DNA of 46,163 nt from Streptomyces viridochromogenes (GTDB lineage Bacteria; Actinomycetota; Actinomycetes; Streptomycetales; Streptomycetaceae), in the NCBI RefSeq assembly GCF_001270495.1, contig NZ_LGUR01000250.1, forward strand, positions 1-46,163, given 5' to 3'. Below the pieces are notes generated by a model, which was not told the DNA's origin, made no database searches, and saw nothing but the letters and a program-made list of their open reading frames with translations. Shown piece by piece: positions 8,165 through 15,755 of this stretch (position 1 is its first letter; each line of letters opens with the position of its first letter). The translations under genes and the position numbers were made by a program.

Positions 8165-8346
8165 TTAGCTCCTCCCGCCACCTCTGTTCCTGGGCACCGC
8201 GCTCGCCGGGCAGACAGCCGTCACGGGCACATCCGCTCACGCATCGCTCACGCACGGGCCCGAAAACGCCACAGCGCCCGACCCGACCGAAGTCGACTCA
8301 GGCGCTGCGCAGCAGGCCAGAGGGCATATCCCCCGCCCGCCACCGG

Positions 8347-8419
8347 TAGGCCCTGTGGGACTCGAACCCACAACCAATGGATTAAAAGTCCACTGCTCTG
8401 CCAATTGAGCTAAGGGCCC
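8347..8419 (-). tRNA. tRNA-Lys (UUU anticodon)
   Basis: On the minus strand a 73-nt cloverleaf: acceptor GGGCCCT pairs with AGGGCCT (one G-U), D arm TTAGCTCAATTGGCAGAGC, anticodon stem GTGGA/TCCAT with loop CTTTTAA (anticodon TTT), and T loop GGTTCGAGTCCC. The CCA end is not encoded. It marks the border between the degraded accessory segment and core genes; tRNA-Lys genes are common integration sites, but I saw no convincing duplicated 3' end nearby. Confidence 0.95.
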
Positions 8420-8550
8420 CAGGCGATGTTGCCTCCCCCGAGCATAGCCCCACGTGGCCGAGTCTCCGATCGGGTATCGGGGTCACGGCCACGTCTGCGG
8501 TGGCGGAGGCCCGCGAAATGAGCCCGCTCGGGCCCACGTGCGCCGAAGTG

Positions 8551-10116
8551 CTACGGATCCACCGGTTCGGGCGCCCCCGCGCGAGCCGCGTGCCGGGCGA
8601 TGGTCCGCTCGTGGTCGGGGTTGAGGAACCAGTGCCGAGCCGAGGCCAGCCACCAGGTCGCGGCGAAGCCGAGGACAGCCAGGACGGCGACCGGGGCGTA
8701 GTTGAAGGTCTCCCAGGTCACCGGCGACACCTGCGGCAGCATGAACAGCACCGTGATCACGCCGACCCATGCCACCGCCACCACCCCCACGGCCCTCGAC
8801 CAGCGGCCCAGATGCCACGGCCCCCGCGCGAAGGCATCGCCCTTGCGCAGCCGCAGCAGTGTCGGGATGACGTAGGCGATGTACAGGCCGATCACCGCGA
8901 TCGAGGTCACCGCCGCGTACGCCGTGACATTGATCAGATACGGCAGCCCGAGCACCAGTGCCCCGCCGGCGGCCAGCCACACCGCCGCGACGGGCGTGCG
9001 CGTGCGCGGGCTGACCGTGTGCCACAACCGTGAGTACGGCAGGGCGCCGTCGCGTGAAAAGGCGTAGATCATACGGCTGTTGGCCGTCACGGACGCCATC
9101 CCGCAGAACAGTTGCGCCCCGATCACGACCAGCAGCAGAAGCTTGCCGGCCGTCGCCCCCAGCGCGTCGAGCAGGATCTGCGCGGGCGGCGCGCCCGTCG
9201 GGGACGCCAGCGCGCCCTCGTACGACTGGATCGCGTACGTGAAGCCCAGGAGCAGCACGAACCCCGCGATCCACGACGTCCAGATCGACCGCACGATCCC
9301 CTTCGGGCCCGCCGTCGACGCGTCGTGGGTCTCCTCGGTCATGTGGGCCGAGGCGTCGTAGCCGGTGAAGGTGTACTGGGCCATCAGCAGGCCCAGCGCG
9401 ACCACGTACACCCCGCTGCCCCAGCCGGTGTTGTTCACGAACTCGCCGAACACGAAGGACGCGGACTGGTGCTGGTCCGGTACGAAGGCCAGCGCGCCGA
9501 CGATCACCGCGACGCCGAGCACGTGCCACCACACGCTGATGCTGTTGAGCAGCGCGACGATGCGTACGCCGAAGGTGTTGAGGAGACCGTGCAGGACGAG
9601 GATGCCCGCGAAGAGCAGGATCGTGCGGCCCGGTGTCACCTCGAAGCCGAACTGGAGGTTCAGATAGGCGCCCAGGAAGGACGCGGCCCCGAAGTCGATG
9701 CCCGCCGTCACCGCCACCTGGCCCAGCACGTTGAACCAGCCCGTGAACCACGCCCAGGCGGCGGCCGTACGGGGCGGCGCGAGCCGGTGCGCCCAGAAGT
9801 ACAGGCCGGCGGAGGTCGGGTACGCCGAACAGATCTCGGCCATCGACAGGCCGACGAAGAGCGTCATCAGCCCTACGGCCACCCAGCCCCAGGTGATCAC
9901 CGCCGGGCCGCCCGTGTTCATGCCGAACAGGTAGAGGGTCAGGCAGCCCGACAGGACCGAGATGATCGTGAAGGAGACCGCGTAGTTGGAGAACGCCGAC
10001 ATGCGGCGGGCGAGAACCTGCGTGTAGCCGAGCTGGGCCAGCCGTTCTTCGTCAGAGAGCTTTCCGTCCGAGAGCTTTCCGTCCGACGACCCACTCGCTA
10101 TGGCGTCATCTGTCAT
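8551..10116 (-). CDS. APC-superfamily amino acid permease
   Basis: A 521-residue integral membrane protein with about 12 hydrophobic segments, including SFTIISVLSGCLTLYLFG after a cytoplasmic N-terminus, SMAEICSAYPTSAGLYFWAH, and the conserved FTGYDASAHMTEETHDA loop. These are typical of the GABA/polyamine-type branch (amino acid-choline transporters) of the APC family, which moves amino acids or amines across the membrane with protons. The substrate cannot be read from sequence. The N-terminus contains a 15-bp tandem repeat that yields DGKLSDGKLSD, so length may vary between strains. It is a single gene on the minus strand, with a hairpin upstream at 10165-10199. Confidence 0.85.
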   Translation of the reverse strand: MTDDAIASGSSDGKLSDGKLSDEERLAQLGYTQVLARRMSAFSNYAVSFTIISVLSGCLTLYLFGMNTGGPAVITWGWVAVGLMTLFVGLSMAEICSAYPTSAGLYFWAHRLAPPRTAAAWAWFTGWFNVLGQVAVTAGIDFGAASFLGAYLNLQFGFEVTPGRTILLFAGILVLHGLLNTFGVRIVALLNSISVWWHVLGVAVIVGALAFVPDQHQSASFVFGEFVNNTGWGSGVYVVALGLLMAQYTFTGYDASAHMTEETHDASTAGPKGIVRSIWTSWIAGFVLLLGFTYAIQSYEGALASPTGAPPAQILLDALGATAGKLLLLVVIGAQLFCGMASVTANSRMIYAFSRDGALPYSRLWHTVSPRTRTPVAAVWLAAGGALVLGLPYLINVTAYAAVTSIAVIGLYIAYVIPTLLRLRKGDAFARGPWHLGRWSRAVGVVAVAWVGVITVLFMLPQVSPVTWETFNYAPVAVLAVLGFAATWWLASARHWFLNPDHERTIARHAARAGAPEPVDP

Positions 10117-10164
10117 GCCCCCAGCAATTCCCTCGCCGGGGACGTGATATGCGCCACAGGATGG

Positions 10165-10199
10165 CCGAAAGGGCCCCTTCGAAGAAGGAGCCCTTTCGG
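10165..10199. terminator. terminator-like hairpin between permease and helicase genes
   Basis: Arms CCGAAAGGGCCCCTTC and GAAGGAGCCCTTTCGG with a short loop. It lies just past the stop of the minus-strand helicase gene (10226) and before the permease gene, so it should end helicase transcription. There is no long T-run. Confidence 0.7.
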
Positions 10200-10225
10200 A
10201 TCAGTCGGCGATCAGCGCGCGTGCG

Positions 10226-12388
10226 TCAGCCGTTGCGCTTCCAACGCGGCTTGTCATCGCGGCGCCCGAAGGAGCCGGACGTGCCGGAGGTGCCGGAGGC
10301 GCCGCCACGGTGGTCGTCACGACGGCCGTACGGACGCTCGTGCCCGCCGGAGCGGAAGCCCGGACGGTCGTCGCGGCGGTCGCGGTTGAAGGGACGGTCG
10401 CTGCCACGGTGACCGCCGCGCTCGTCCCGGCGCTCGAAGGAACGCCCGGCCGGACGGTCGTCGCGACGGAAGCCGCCTCGGTCGTTGTCCCGGCGCTCGA
10501 AGGGGCGGCCACCACGGTCGTCGCGGCGCTCGAAGGAACGGCCACCGCGGTCGTCCCGACGGTCGTCGCGACGGAAGCCGCCACGGTCGTTGTCCCGACG
10601 CTCGAACCCACGGTCACCGCGGTCACGGTTGAACCCACCGCGGTCGTTGTCCCGACGCTCGAAGGAACGCCCACCCCGGTCGTCCCGACGGTCGTCCCGG
10701 CGGAAGCCGCCACGGTCGTTGTCCCGACGCTCGAACCCACGGTCACCACGGTCACGGTTGAACCCACCGCGGTCGTTGTCCCGACGCTCGAAGGAACGCC
10801 CACCCCGGTCATCCCGACGGTCGTCCCGGCGGAAGCCGCCACGGTCGTTGTCCCGGCGCTCACGACGCTCGTACGCCGGAGCCTCCGTCTTGTCGGCCTG
10901 GTCGGCGTACTGCGCCACCGGCTGCTCGGGCACGGCCACCTCGGCGGCCTGGACCGCCGCCGCCTGCGCCTCGGCCACCGCGGCCTCCGGGTCCTCGCCC
11001 TGCTCGCGGGCGACCCTGGCGACCAGACGGTCGGCCTCCTCACGCAGCTCGGTCGCGCGGCGCTGCGCCCGCTCCAGCTCCTTGGTGAGCTGGGCGACCT
11101 CGCGCTCGGCCTGCTGCGCGGCGTTGCCCGCGGACTCGGCCTGGACCTCGGTCATCGACCGGGCACCGGTGATCTCGGCGACCTCGGGCTCGAAGGTCGA
11201 GCCGGAGTTGATGATGTGACGCCCGGCGTCGACGCCCGCGTCCTCCATCAGGCGGAAGATCTGGCGGCGCTGGTGCGGCAGCGACAGGGAGACCACGGTG
11301 CCGGTGCGCCCGGCGCGGGCGGTACGGCCGGCGCGGTGCAGGTAGTCCTTGTGGTCGCCGGCCGGGTCCACGTTCAGCACCAGGTCGATGCCGTCGACGT
11401 GGATACCGCGCGCGGCGACGTCGGTCGCGACCAGCGCGTTGACGTAGCCGTCCTTGAAGTCGGCCAGCGTCCGCGTCCGCGCGCCCTGCGTCATACCGCC
11501 GTGCAGCGCGTCGGCCTTCACACCCGCGTCGCGCAGCTGTTCGGCGATCCGGTCGGCGCCCAGCTGGGTGCGGACGAAGATGATGGTGCGGCCCTTGCGG
11601 GAGGCGATCGCGGCGGTGACCGGCGCCTTGTCCTTGGGCTTCACGATCAGGATGTGGTGCGACATGGTCGTGACGTTGCCCTGGGCGCTGTCGACCTCGT
11701 GCGTGACCGGGTTGCTCAGGTAGCGCTTGACCAGCGTGGAGATCTCGTTCTCCATCGTGGCCGAGAAGAGCATGCGCTGGCCGCCCGCCGGGACCTGGTC
11801 GAGCAGCTCGGTGACCTCGGGCAGGAACCCCAGGTCGGACATCTGGTCGGCTTCGTCGAGGACGGCGACCTGCACGGCCTCCAGGGAGCACGCGCCACGG
11901 TTGATGATGTCGCGCAGCCGGCCCGGGGTGGCGACGAGGACGTCGACGCCGCGCTCCAGGGCGTAGATCTGGTTGCCCATCGACGTGCCGCCGCAGACGA
12001 CCTTCATCTTCAGGCCGAGGACGTCGCCGTAGGGCTGCAGCGCGTCGGCGACCTGCATGGCCAGCTCACGGGTGGGCGTGAGGATGACGGCGCGCGGCTT
12101 GTGCTTCTCGCTGCGACCGCCGGCCAGCGCGGCCAGCGTCGGCAGACCGAACGACAGGGTCTTGCCGGAGCCGGTACGGCCGCGGCCCAGGATGTCCTTG
12201 CCGGCCAGGGCGTCCGGGATGGTCGCGGCCTGGATCGGGAAGGGGACCGTCACGCCGTTCTGCGCGAGCTTGCGGACGACGCCCTCGGGGAGACCGAGGT
12301 CCGCGAAGGTCACCTCGGGTGCGTCCTCGACGGCCGCGTTCTCCGCGTCCTCGGGCACGACGACGTGATCAGTACTGGAAATGGACAT
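10226..12388 (-). CDS. DEAD-box RNA helicase with RG-rich repeat tail
   Basis: 720 residues from the ATG at 12388 (MSISSTDHVV); longer in-frame starts upstream add unrelated residues. Visible motifs are the Q motif region (VPFPIQAATIPDALAGKDIL), motif I GRGRTGSGKT (about 68-77), PTRELA, TPGR, VLDEAD, SAT, then the second RecA lobe with ATDVAARGIHVDG and HRAGRTAR. These enzymes unwind or remodel RNA using ATP, often in ribosome assembly or cold adaptation. After a coiled coil (about 455-510, QAEREVAQLTKELERAQRRA) comes a tail of more than 150 residues made of ERRDNDRGGFRRDD-type units, an RNA-binding RGG-like region with a 43-codon period (10440-10870). Such tails often drive binding to rRNA or condensates. 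Confidence 0.9.
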   Translation of the reverse strand: MSISSTDHVVVPEDAENAAVEDAPEVTFADLGLPEGVVRKLAQNGVTVPFPIQAATIPDALAGKDILGRGRTGSGKTLSFGLPTLAALAGGRSEKHKPRAVILTPTRELAMQVADALQPYGDVLGLKMKVVCGGTSMGNQIYALERGVDVLVATPGRLRDIINRGACSLEAVQVAVLDEADQMSDLGFLPEVTELLDQVPAGGQRMLFSATMENEISTLVKRYLSNPVTHEVDSAQGNVTTMSHHILIVKPKDKAPVTAAIASRKGRTIIFVRTQLGADRIAEQLRDAGVKADALHGGMTQGARTRTLADFKDGYVNALVATDVAARGIHVDGIDLVLNVDPAGDHKDYLHRAGRTARAGRTGTVVSLSLPHQRRQIFRLMEDAGVDAGRHIINSGSTFEPEVAEITGARSMTEVQAESAGNAAQQAEREVAQLTKELERAQRRATELREEADRLVARVAREQGEDPEAAVAEAQAAAVQAAEVAVPEQPVAQYADQADKTEAPAYERRERRDNDRGGFRRDDRRDDRGGRSFERRDNDRGGFNRDRGDRGFERRDNDRGGFRRDDRRDDRGGRSFERRDNDRGGFNRDRGDRGFERRDNDRGGFRRDDRRDDRGGRSFERRDDRGGRPFERRDNDRGGFRRDDRPAGRSFERRDERGGHRGSDRPFNRDRRDDRPGFRSGGHERPYGRRDDHRGGASGTSGTSGSFGRRDDKPRWKRNG
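10440..10870. repeat. 129-bp tandem repeats within the helicase gene
   Basis: About two and a half near-identical copies of a 129-bp unit (43 codons: ERRDNDRGG, FRRDDRRDDRGGRSF, ERRDNDRGG, FNRDRGDRGF) followed by degenerate copies. The unit length is a multiple of three, so copy-number change keeps the frame. Confidence 0.8.
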
Positions 12389-12640
12389 GCGTATGCGAAA
12401 CCTTCCGGAGTCTCGTCGGCACGCGCCCGTCAACTCCGTGATTCGCAATACGACCGCCTCAATGCGGTCAGCCACGGCAAGGGAGAGAACGCGCCACACG
12501 GCGCGCTCTGCAGTGGCGCCGGGCAAATGGGATCAAACGATCTACCACCATACGCACCCCAGGCCCCCCAAGGCAAACCGACCGTCAACCGTGTAGCCAA
12601 CGTCACTCGCCACCGCCCCCGCACCCCCGCCGGCCTCACC
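12389..12640. other. upstream region of the DEAD-box helicase gene
   Basis: About 250 bases without a gene, upstream of the minus-strand helicase start and downstream of the lipoprotein gene. A GGAAGG lies 14 bases before the chosen ATG. The rest is probably the helicase promoter and a long leader; I see no clear riboswitch fold. Confidence 0.5.
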
Positions 12641-13180
12641 TCACGCCGGCGACCCCGCGGCCGGCGCCGGCTCCCGCTGAGCCAGCTGCGGCCCCGTCTC
12701 CTCGTGCGCCGACGACGACGGCTCGGCCACCGTGGGCGACGGCGAGGCGGACGTCGGCTGCTCGGTCGGCGTCGGATCCGGATCCGGCGTCCGAGTGGGC
12801 GTCGGCTCGACCGTCCGCGTGGGCCCCGGCCTCGGGCTCGCCCCCGGCTTCACCGGCCCGCCCCCGGCCGGCTCGGAGGCGCTCACCGCGGCGGACGGCG
12901 AGGCCGACGGAGACGCCGACTCCGCGTCCTTGCCCTCGCCCTTCCTCTTGCCCTTCTTCCGCTTCTCCCGCTTGGCGTCGTCCGCGTGCGCCCCGTACCC
13001 GGACCCGCCGCCCGACACCGCCGAGCCGCCGTCGGGTTCCTCACCGCCCCGCTGCCCGGCCGAGTGCGACGGCTTCGCGCTCCCGCCACCCCCGTCGTCA
13101 CCGACACTCATACAGCCGGCGGCAGCGGCGACGGCCATCACCGTGGCGGCCAGACGGACAGGTACGTACAAGGGGCGCAC
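12641..13180 (-). CDS. Pro/Ser/Thr-rich lipoprotein of unknown function
   Basis: The GTG at 13180 is chosen because GGAGG lies seven bases upstream; an earlier GTG at 13189 overlaps that binding site. The product (about 179 residues) starts RPLYVPVRLAATVMAVAAAAGC, a lipoprotein signal with Cys near residue 23. The mature part is low-complexity: a Gly-rich stretch, a Lys-rich patch (KREKRKKGKRKGEGKD) and a long Pro/Thr/Ser tail (TRTVEPTPTRTPDPDPTPTE). No folded domain is visible. It probably sits on the outer membrane face and spans the cell wall. Confidence 0.7.
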   Translation of the reverse strand: MRPLYVPVRLAATVMAVAAAAGCMSVGDDGGGGSAKPSHSAGQRGGEEPDGGSAVSGGGSGYGAHADDAKREKRKKGKRKGEGKDAESASPSASPSAAVSASEPAGGGPVKPGASPRPGPTRTVEPTPTRTPDPDPTPTEQPTSASPSPTVAEPSSSAHEETGPQLAQREPAPAAGSPA

Positions 13181-13289
13181 GGGAGCCACCTCCAGGGGCG
13201 GGCGAAGAAGTCAACCTGCCCAACTCCCGCCGCCCACAAGAGGACACGCGCCCCGCACAACCCGGACAGCACGCGACACAGAGGCACCC

Positions 13290-13640
13290 TCACCCGTACC
13301 CGAGGGCATGCAATCGCGCATCGTCGATCCCGAAGTGATGCGCGATCTCATGCACCACCGTCACCTCGGTCTCCTCGACGACCTCCTCCCGCGACTCGCA
13401 CATCCGCAGCGTCGGACCCCGGTAGATCGTGATCCGGTCCGGCAGCACCCCGGCGTACCACTCCCCGCGCTCGGTCAGCGGCGTCCCCTCGTACAACCCG
13501 AGCAGCTGGGGGTCCTCCGCCGGTGGTTCGTCCTCGACGAACACCGCGACGTTGTCCATCAGCCGCGTCAACTCCGGCGGAATCCGGTCCAGCGCCTCGG
13601 CGACCAGTTCCTCGAACTCCTCGCGCGTCATCTCCAGCAC
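13290..13640 (-). CDS. small zincin-like metallopeptidase family protein
   Basis: A 116-residue protein from a GTG at 13640 (VLEMTREEFEELVAEALDRI). Earlier in-frame starts lie inside the divergent promoter, and an ATG at 13631 is the alternative. It contains VTVVHEIAHHFGIDD, an HExxH zinc site followed by H and D ligands, and DRITIYRGPTLRMC, both typical of the small possible-zinc-metallopeptidase family common in actinobacteria. The role is unknown; size and motif order match the family. It diverges from the membrane metallophosphoesterase gene, with 83 bases between the two starts. Confidence 0.8.
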   Translation of the reverse strand: MLEMTREEFEELVAEALDRIPPELTRLMDNVAVFVEDEPPAEDPQLLGLYEGTPLTERGEWYAGVLPDRITIYRGPTLRMCESREEVVEETEVTVVHEIAHHFGIDDARLHALGYG

Positions 13641-13723
13641 AGGCCCATTGTCGGGCACCACACCGCCGTAGGAGCCGCCAACAGCCCCGCATATCCACTT
13701 GCGCACCTGGGCATACGGGACCA

Positions 13724-15322
13724 ATGGCCCGCGTCCCCGCTGCCGTCACGAAGGCCCTCGGTCACCTCCCCAGGGCCCCACGAGCCCTCGCCCGCCGCTA
13801 CGCCACCCGCCGCCCGAGCCCCACCCCGGAACTCGTCACCCAGCCCCACCCCTGGAAACGCGCCGTCGGCCTGGTCACCGTCGTCCTCCTGGGCGCCTGG
13901 CTCGGCCTGCTGGTCGTCGGCAACGTACCCGTCCCGGTCGGCCCGATGAACACGACGATGACCCTGCGCCCCTCCGTCGCCGGCGGCACAAAGATCAACG
14001 TCTCCCCGCTCGGCGCGCTCCAACTGGACAGCCACATCGCCCCCGTCCGCCTGGACGTCAACGTCGACCAGCTGGACCCCGTCCGCGCCCAGGCCCTCGT
14101 CGACCACCCCGAACGGCTCTCCGGCCTCCAGGACGAGGTCGCCCAGGACGTCACCCACGGCACCGTCGACCTGGCCCTGCGCAGCTGCGTCGCCGTCGTC
14201 ACCGGCGCCACGGCCCTCGGCCTGGCGGTCTACCGCCGCCCCCGGCGCGCCCTGGTGGCCGGCGGCCTCGCCCTCACCCTGCTGGCGGCCTCGGGCGGCA
14301 CGGCGTACGCGACCTGGAACCCCGAATCGGTCCTGGAGCCGAAGTTCTCGGGCCTGCTCTCCTCCGCCCCGTCCCTGGTCGGCAACGCGCGCAGCATCGT
14401 CACCGAATTCGACGTCTACCAGAAGGAGTTGGCCCGCCTGGTCACCAACGTGACCAAGCTCTACGACGCCACCTCCACGCTCCCCGCCTACGCGCCGGAC
14501 CCCACCACCATCCGCGTCCTGCACGTCTCCGACATCCACCTCAACCCGGCGAGCTGGAAGATCATCGCCTCGCTCGTGGACCAGTACAAGGTCAACGTGA
14601 TCGTCGACTCCGGCGACACCATGGACCACGGCACAGCCGCCGAGAACGGCTTCCTGGACCCCATCGAGAACCTCGGCGCCCCCTACGTCTGGGTCCGCGG
14701 CAACCACGACTCCCGCCTCACCCAGCGCTACCTGGAAAAGCTCAAGAACGTCCACGTCCTGGACGACGGCAAGGCGCAGACCGTCGCCGGCCTGCGCTTC
14801 GCCGGCATCGGCGACCCCCAGTTCACCCCCGACCGCACCCAGATCCCCGGTGGCGACGCCGCGAACGAACTGGCCGGCGCCCGCCTCGCCACCTCCCTGC
14901 GCGACCAGCAGACCGCCGGCACGCCCGTCGACATCGCCGTCGCCCACGAACCGGTCGCCGCCCGCCAGACCGACGGCGAGGTCCCCCTCGTCCTGGCCGG
15001 CCACATCCACCACCCGGAAATGGAGCTCCTGCCCTACGGCACCCGCCTGCGCGTAGAAGGCTCGACCGGCGGCAGCGGCCTGCGCGCGATCGAGGGCAAA
15101 CACCCCGACCCCATCCAGACCTCGATCCTCTACTTCGACCGCGACACCCGCCGCCTCCAGGCCTGGGACGAGATCGAACTGGGCGGCCTGGGCCTGACCA
15201 CGGCCGAGGTGAGCCGCCACCTGGTGGAGGAGAACCAGCCGGGCGGTCCGGACCCCGATCCCGACGCCACATCCCCCGGCCCTACGTCCCCCGGCCCCAC
15301 GTCCCCCACTCCCACCCCGTAA
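13724..15322 (+). CDS. membrane-anchored calcineurin-like metallophosphoesterase
   Basis: 532 residues from the ATG at 13724 (MARVPAAVTKALG); the longer frame upstream overlaps the divergent gene. Three hydrophobic helices are seen (about 46-68, 150-170 and 175-193), then a catalytic domain from residue 263 with the metal ligands in VSDIHLN (Asp270, His272), VDSGDTMDHG (Asp298), VRGNHDSR (326-329) and LAGHIHHPEMEL. This is the binuclear phosphoesterase fold; the substrate may be a phosphodiester or phospholipid at the membrane. The C-terminus is a short Pro-rich tail (SPGPTSPGPTSPTPTP). It is a single gene, followed by the tRNA-Glu cluster. Confidence 0.85.
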   Translation: MARVPAAVTKALGHLPRAPRALARRYATRRPSPTPELVTQPHPWKRAVGLVTVVLLGAWLGLLVVGNVPVPVGPMNTTMTLRPSVAGGTKINVSPLGALQLDSHIAPVRLDVNVDQLDPVRAQALVDHPERLSGLQDEVAQDVTHGTVDLALRSCVAVVTGATALGLAVYRRPRRALVAGGLALTLLAASGGTAYATWNPESVLEPKFSGLLSSAPSLVGNARSIVTEFDVYQKELARLVTNVTKLYDATSTLPAYAPDPTTIRVLHVSDIHLNPASWKIIASLVDQYKVNVIVDSGDTMDHGTAAENGFLDPIENLGAPYVWVRGNHDSRLTQRYLEKLKNVHVLDDGKAQTVAGLRFAGIGDPQFTPDRTQIPGGDAANELAGARLATSLRDQQTAGTPVDIAVAHEPVAARQTDGEVPLVLAGHIHHPEMELLPYGTRLRVEGSTGGSGLRAIEGKHPDPIQTSILYFDRDTRRLQAWDEIELGGLGLTTAEVSRHLVEENQPGGPDPDPDATSPGPTSPGPTSPTPTP

Positions 15323-15402
15323 ACCGTTTTGGCGATACCTCCCGCCATCCCATATGCTTCTCACGTCCCCGACGCGCTGAGAAGCGCCCAGGCGGGCCGA
15401 TA

Positions 15403-15475
15403 GCCCTCATCGTCTAGCGGCCTAGGACGCCGCCCTTTCAAGGCGGTAGCACGGGTTCGAATCCCGTTGGGGGCA
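15403..15475 (+). tRNA. tRNA-Glu (UUC anticodon)
   Basis: 73 nt with acceptor GCCCTCA/TGGGGGC (one T-G pair), anticodon stem CCGCC/GGCGG and loop CTTTCAA (anticodon TTC), and T arm ACGGGTTCGAATCCCGT. First of a three-tRNA cluster. Confidence 0.95.
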
Positions 15476-15512
15476 CGCAACACCGTGTGCGACACTGTCG
15501 TACACATCGCTT

Positions 15513-15587
15513 GGTCCTGTGGAGCAGTTTGGAGTGCTCGCCACCCTGTCAAGGTGGAGGCCGCGGGTTCAAATCCCGTCAGGACCG
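15513..15587 (+). tRNA. tRNA-Asp (GUC anticodon), copy 1
   Basis: 75 nt with acceptor GGTCCTG/CAGGACC, anticodon stem CCACC/GGTGG and loop CTGTCAA (anticodon GTC), and T arm GCGGGTTCAAATCCCGT. Identical in sequence to the copy at 21530-21604. Confidence 0.95.
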
Positions 15588-15611
15588 CTGAGGTCTCGTA
15601 AGAGACCTCGC

Positions 15612-15685
15612 GGCTGGGTAGCTCAGTTGGTACGAGCGATCGCCTGAAAAGCGATAGGTCGCCGGTTCGACCCCGGCCCCAGCCA
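15612..15685 (+). tRNA. tRNA-Phe (GAA anticodon)
   Basis: 74 nt with acceptor GGCTGGG/CCCAGCC, D arm GCTCAGTTGGTACGAGC, anticodon stem ATCGC/GCGAT with loop CTGAAAA (anticodon GAA), and T arm CCGGTTCGACCCCGG. Last of the cluster, followed by a terminator. Confidence 0.93.
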
Positions 15686-15692
15686 CACAGTA

Positions 15693-15727
15693 CGAAAACC
15701 CCCACCGGATCCCGGTGGGGGTTTTCG
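15693..15727. terminator. terminator of the tRNA-Glu/Asp/Phe cluster
   Basis: Perfect hairpin with arms CGAAAACCCCCACCGG and CCGGTGGGGGTTTTCG and an ATC loop. The A and T runs on both sides make it effective in both directions. Confidence 0.9.
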
Positions 15728-15755
15728 TCGCTCACAAGGAGCCTGAGGGGGGTTC

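Noticed and set aside
10310..13432. Very long plus-strand frame of 1040 codons opposite the DEAD-box helicase gene
   Set aside because: It consists of Val/Thr/Ala repeats that mirror the helicase repeats on the other strand, spans three genes, and shows no domain. A GC-bias shadow.
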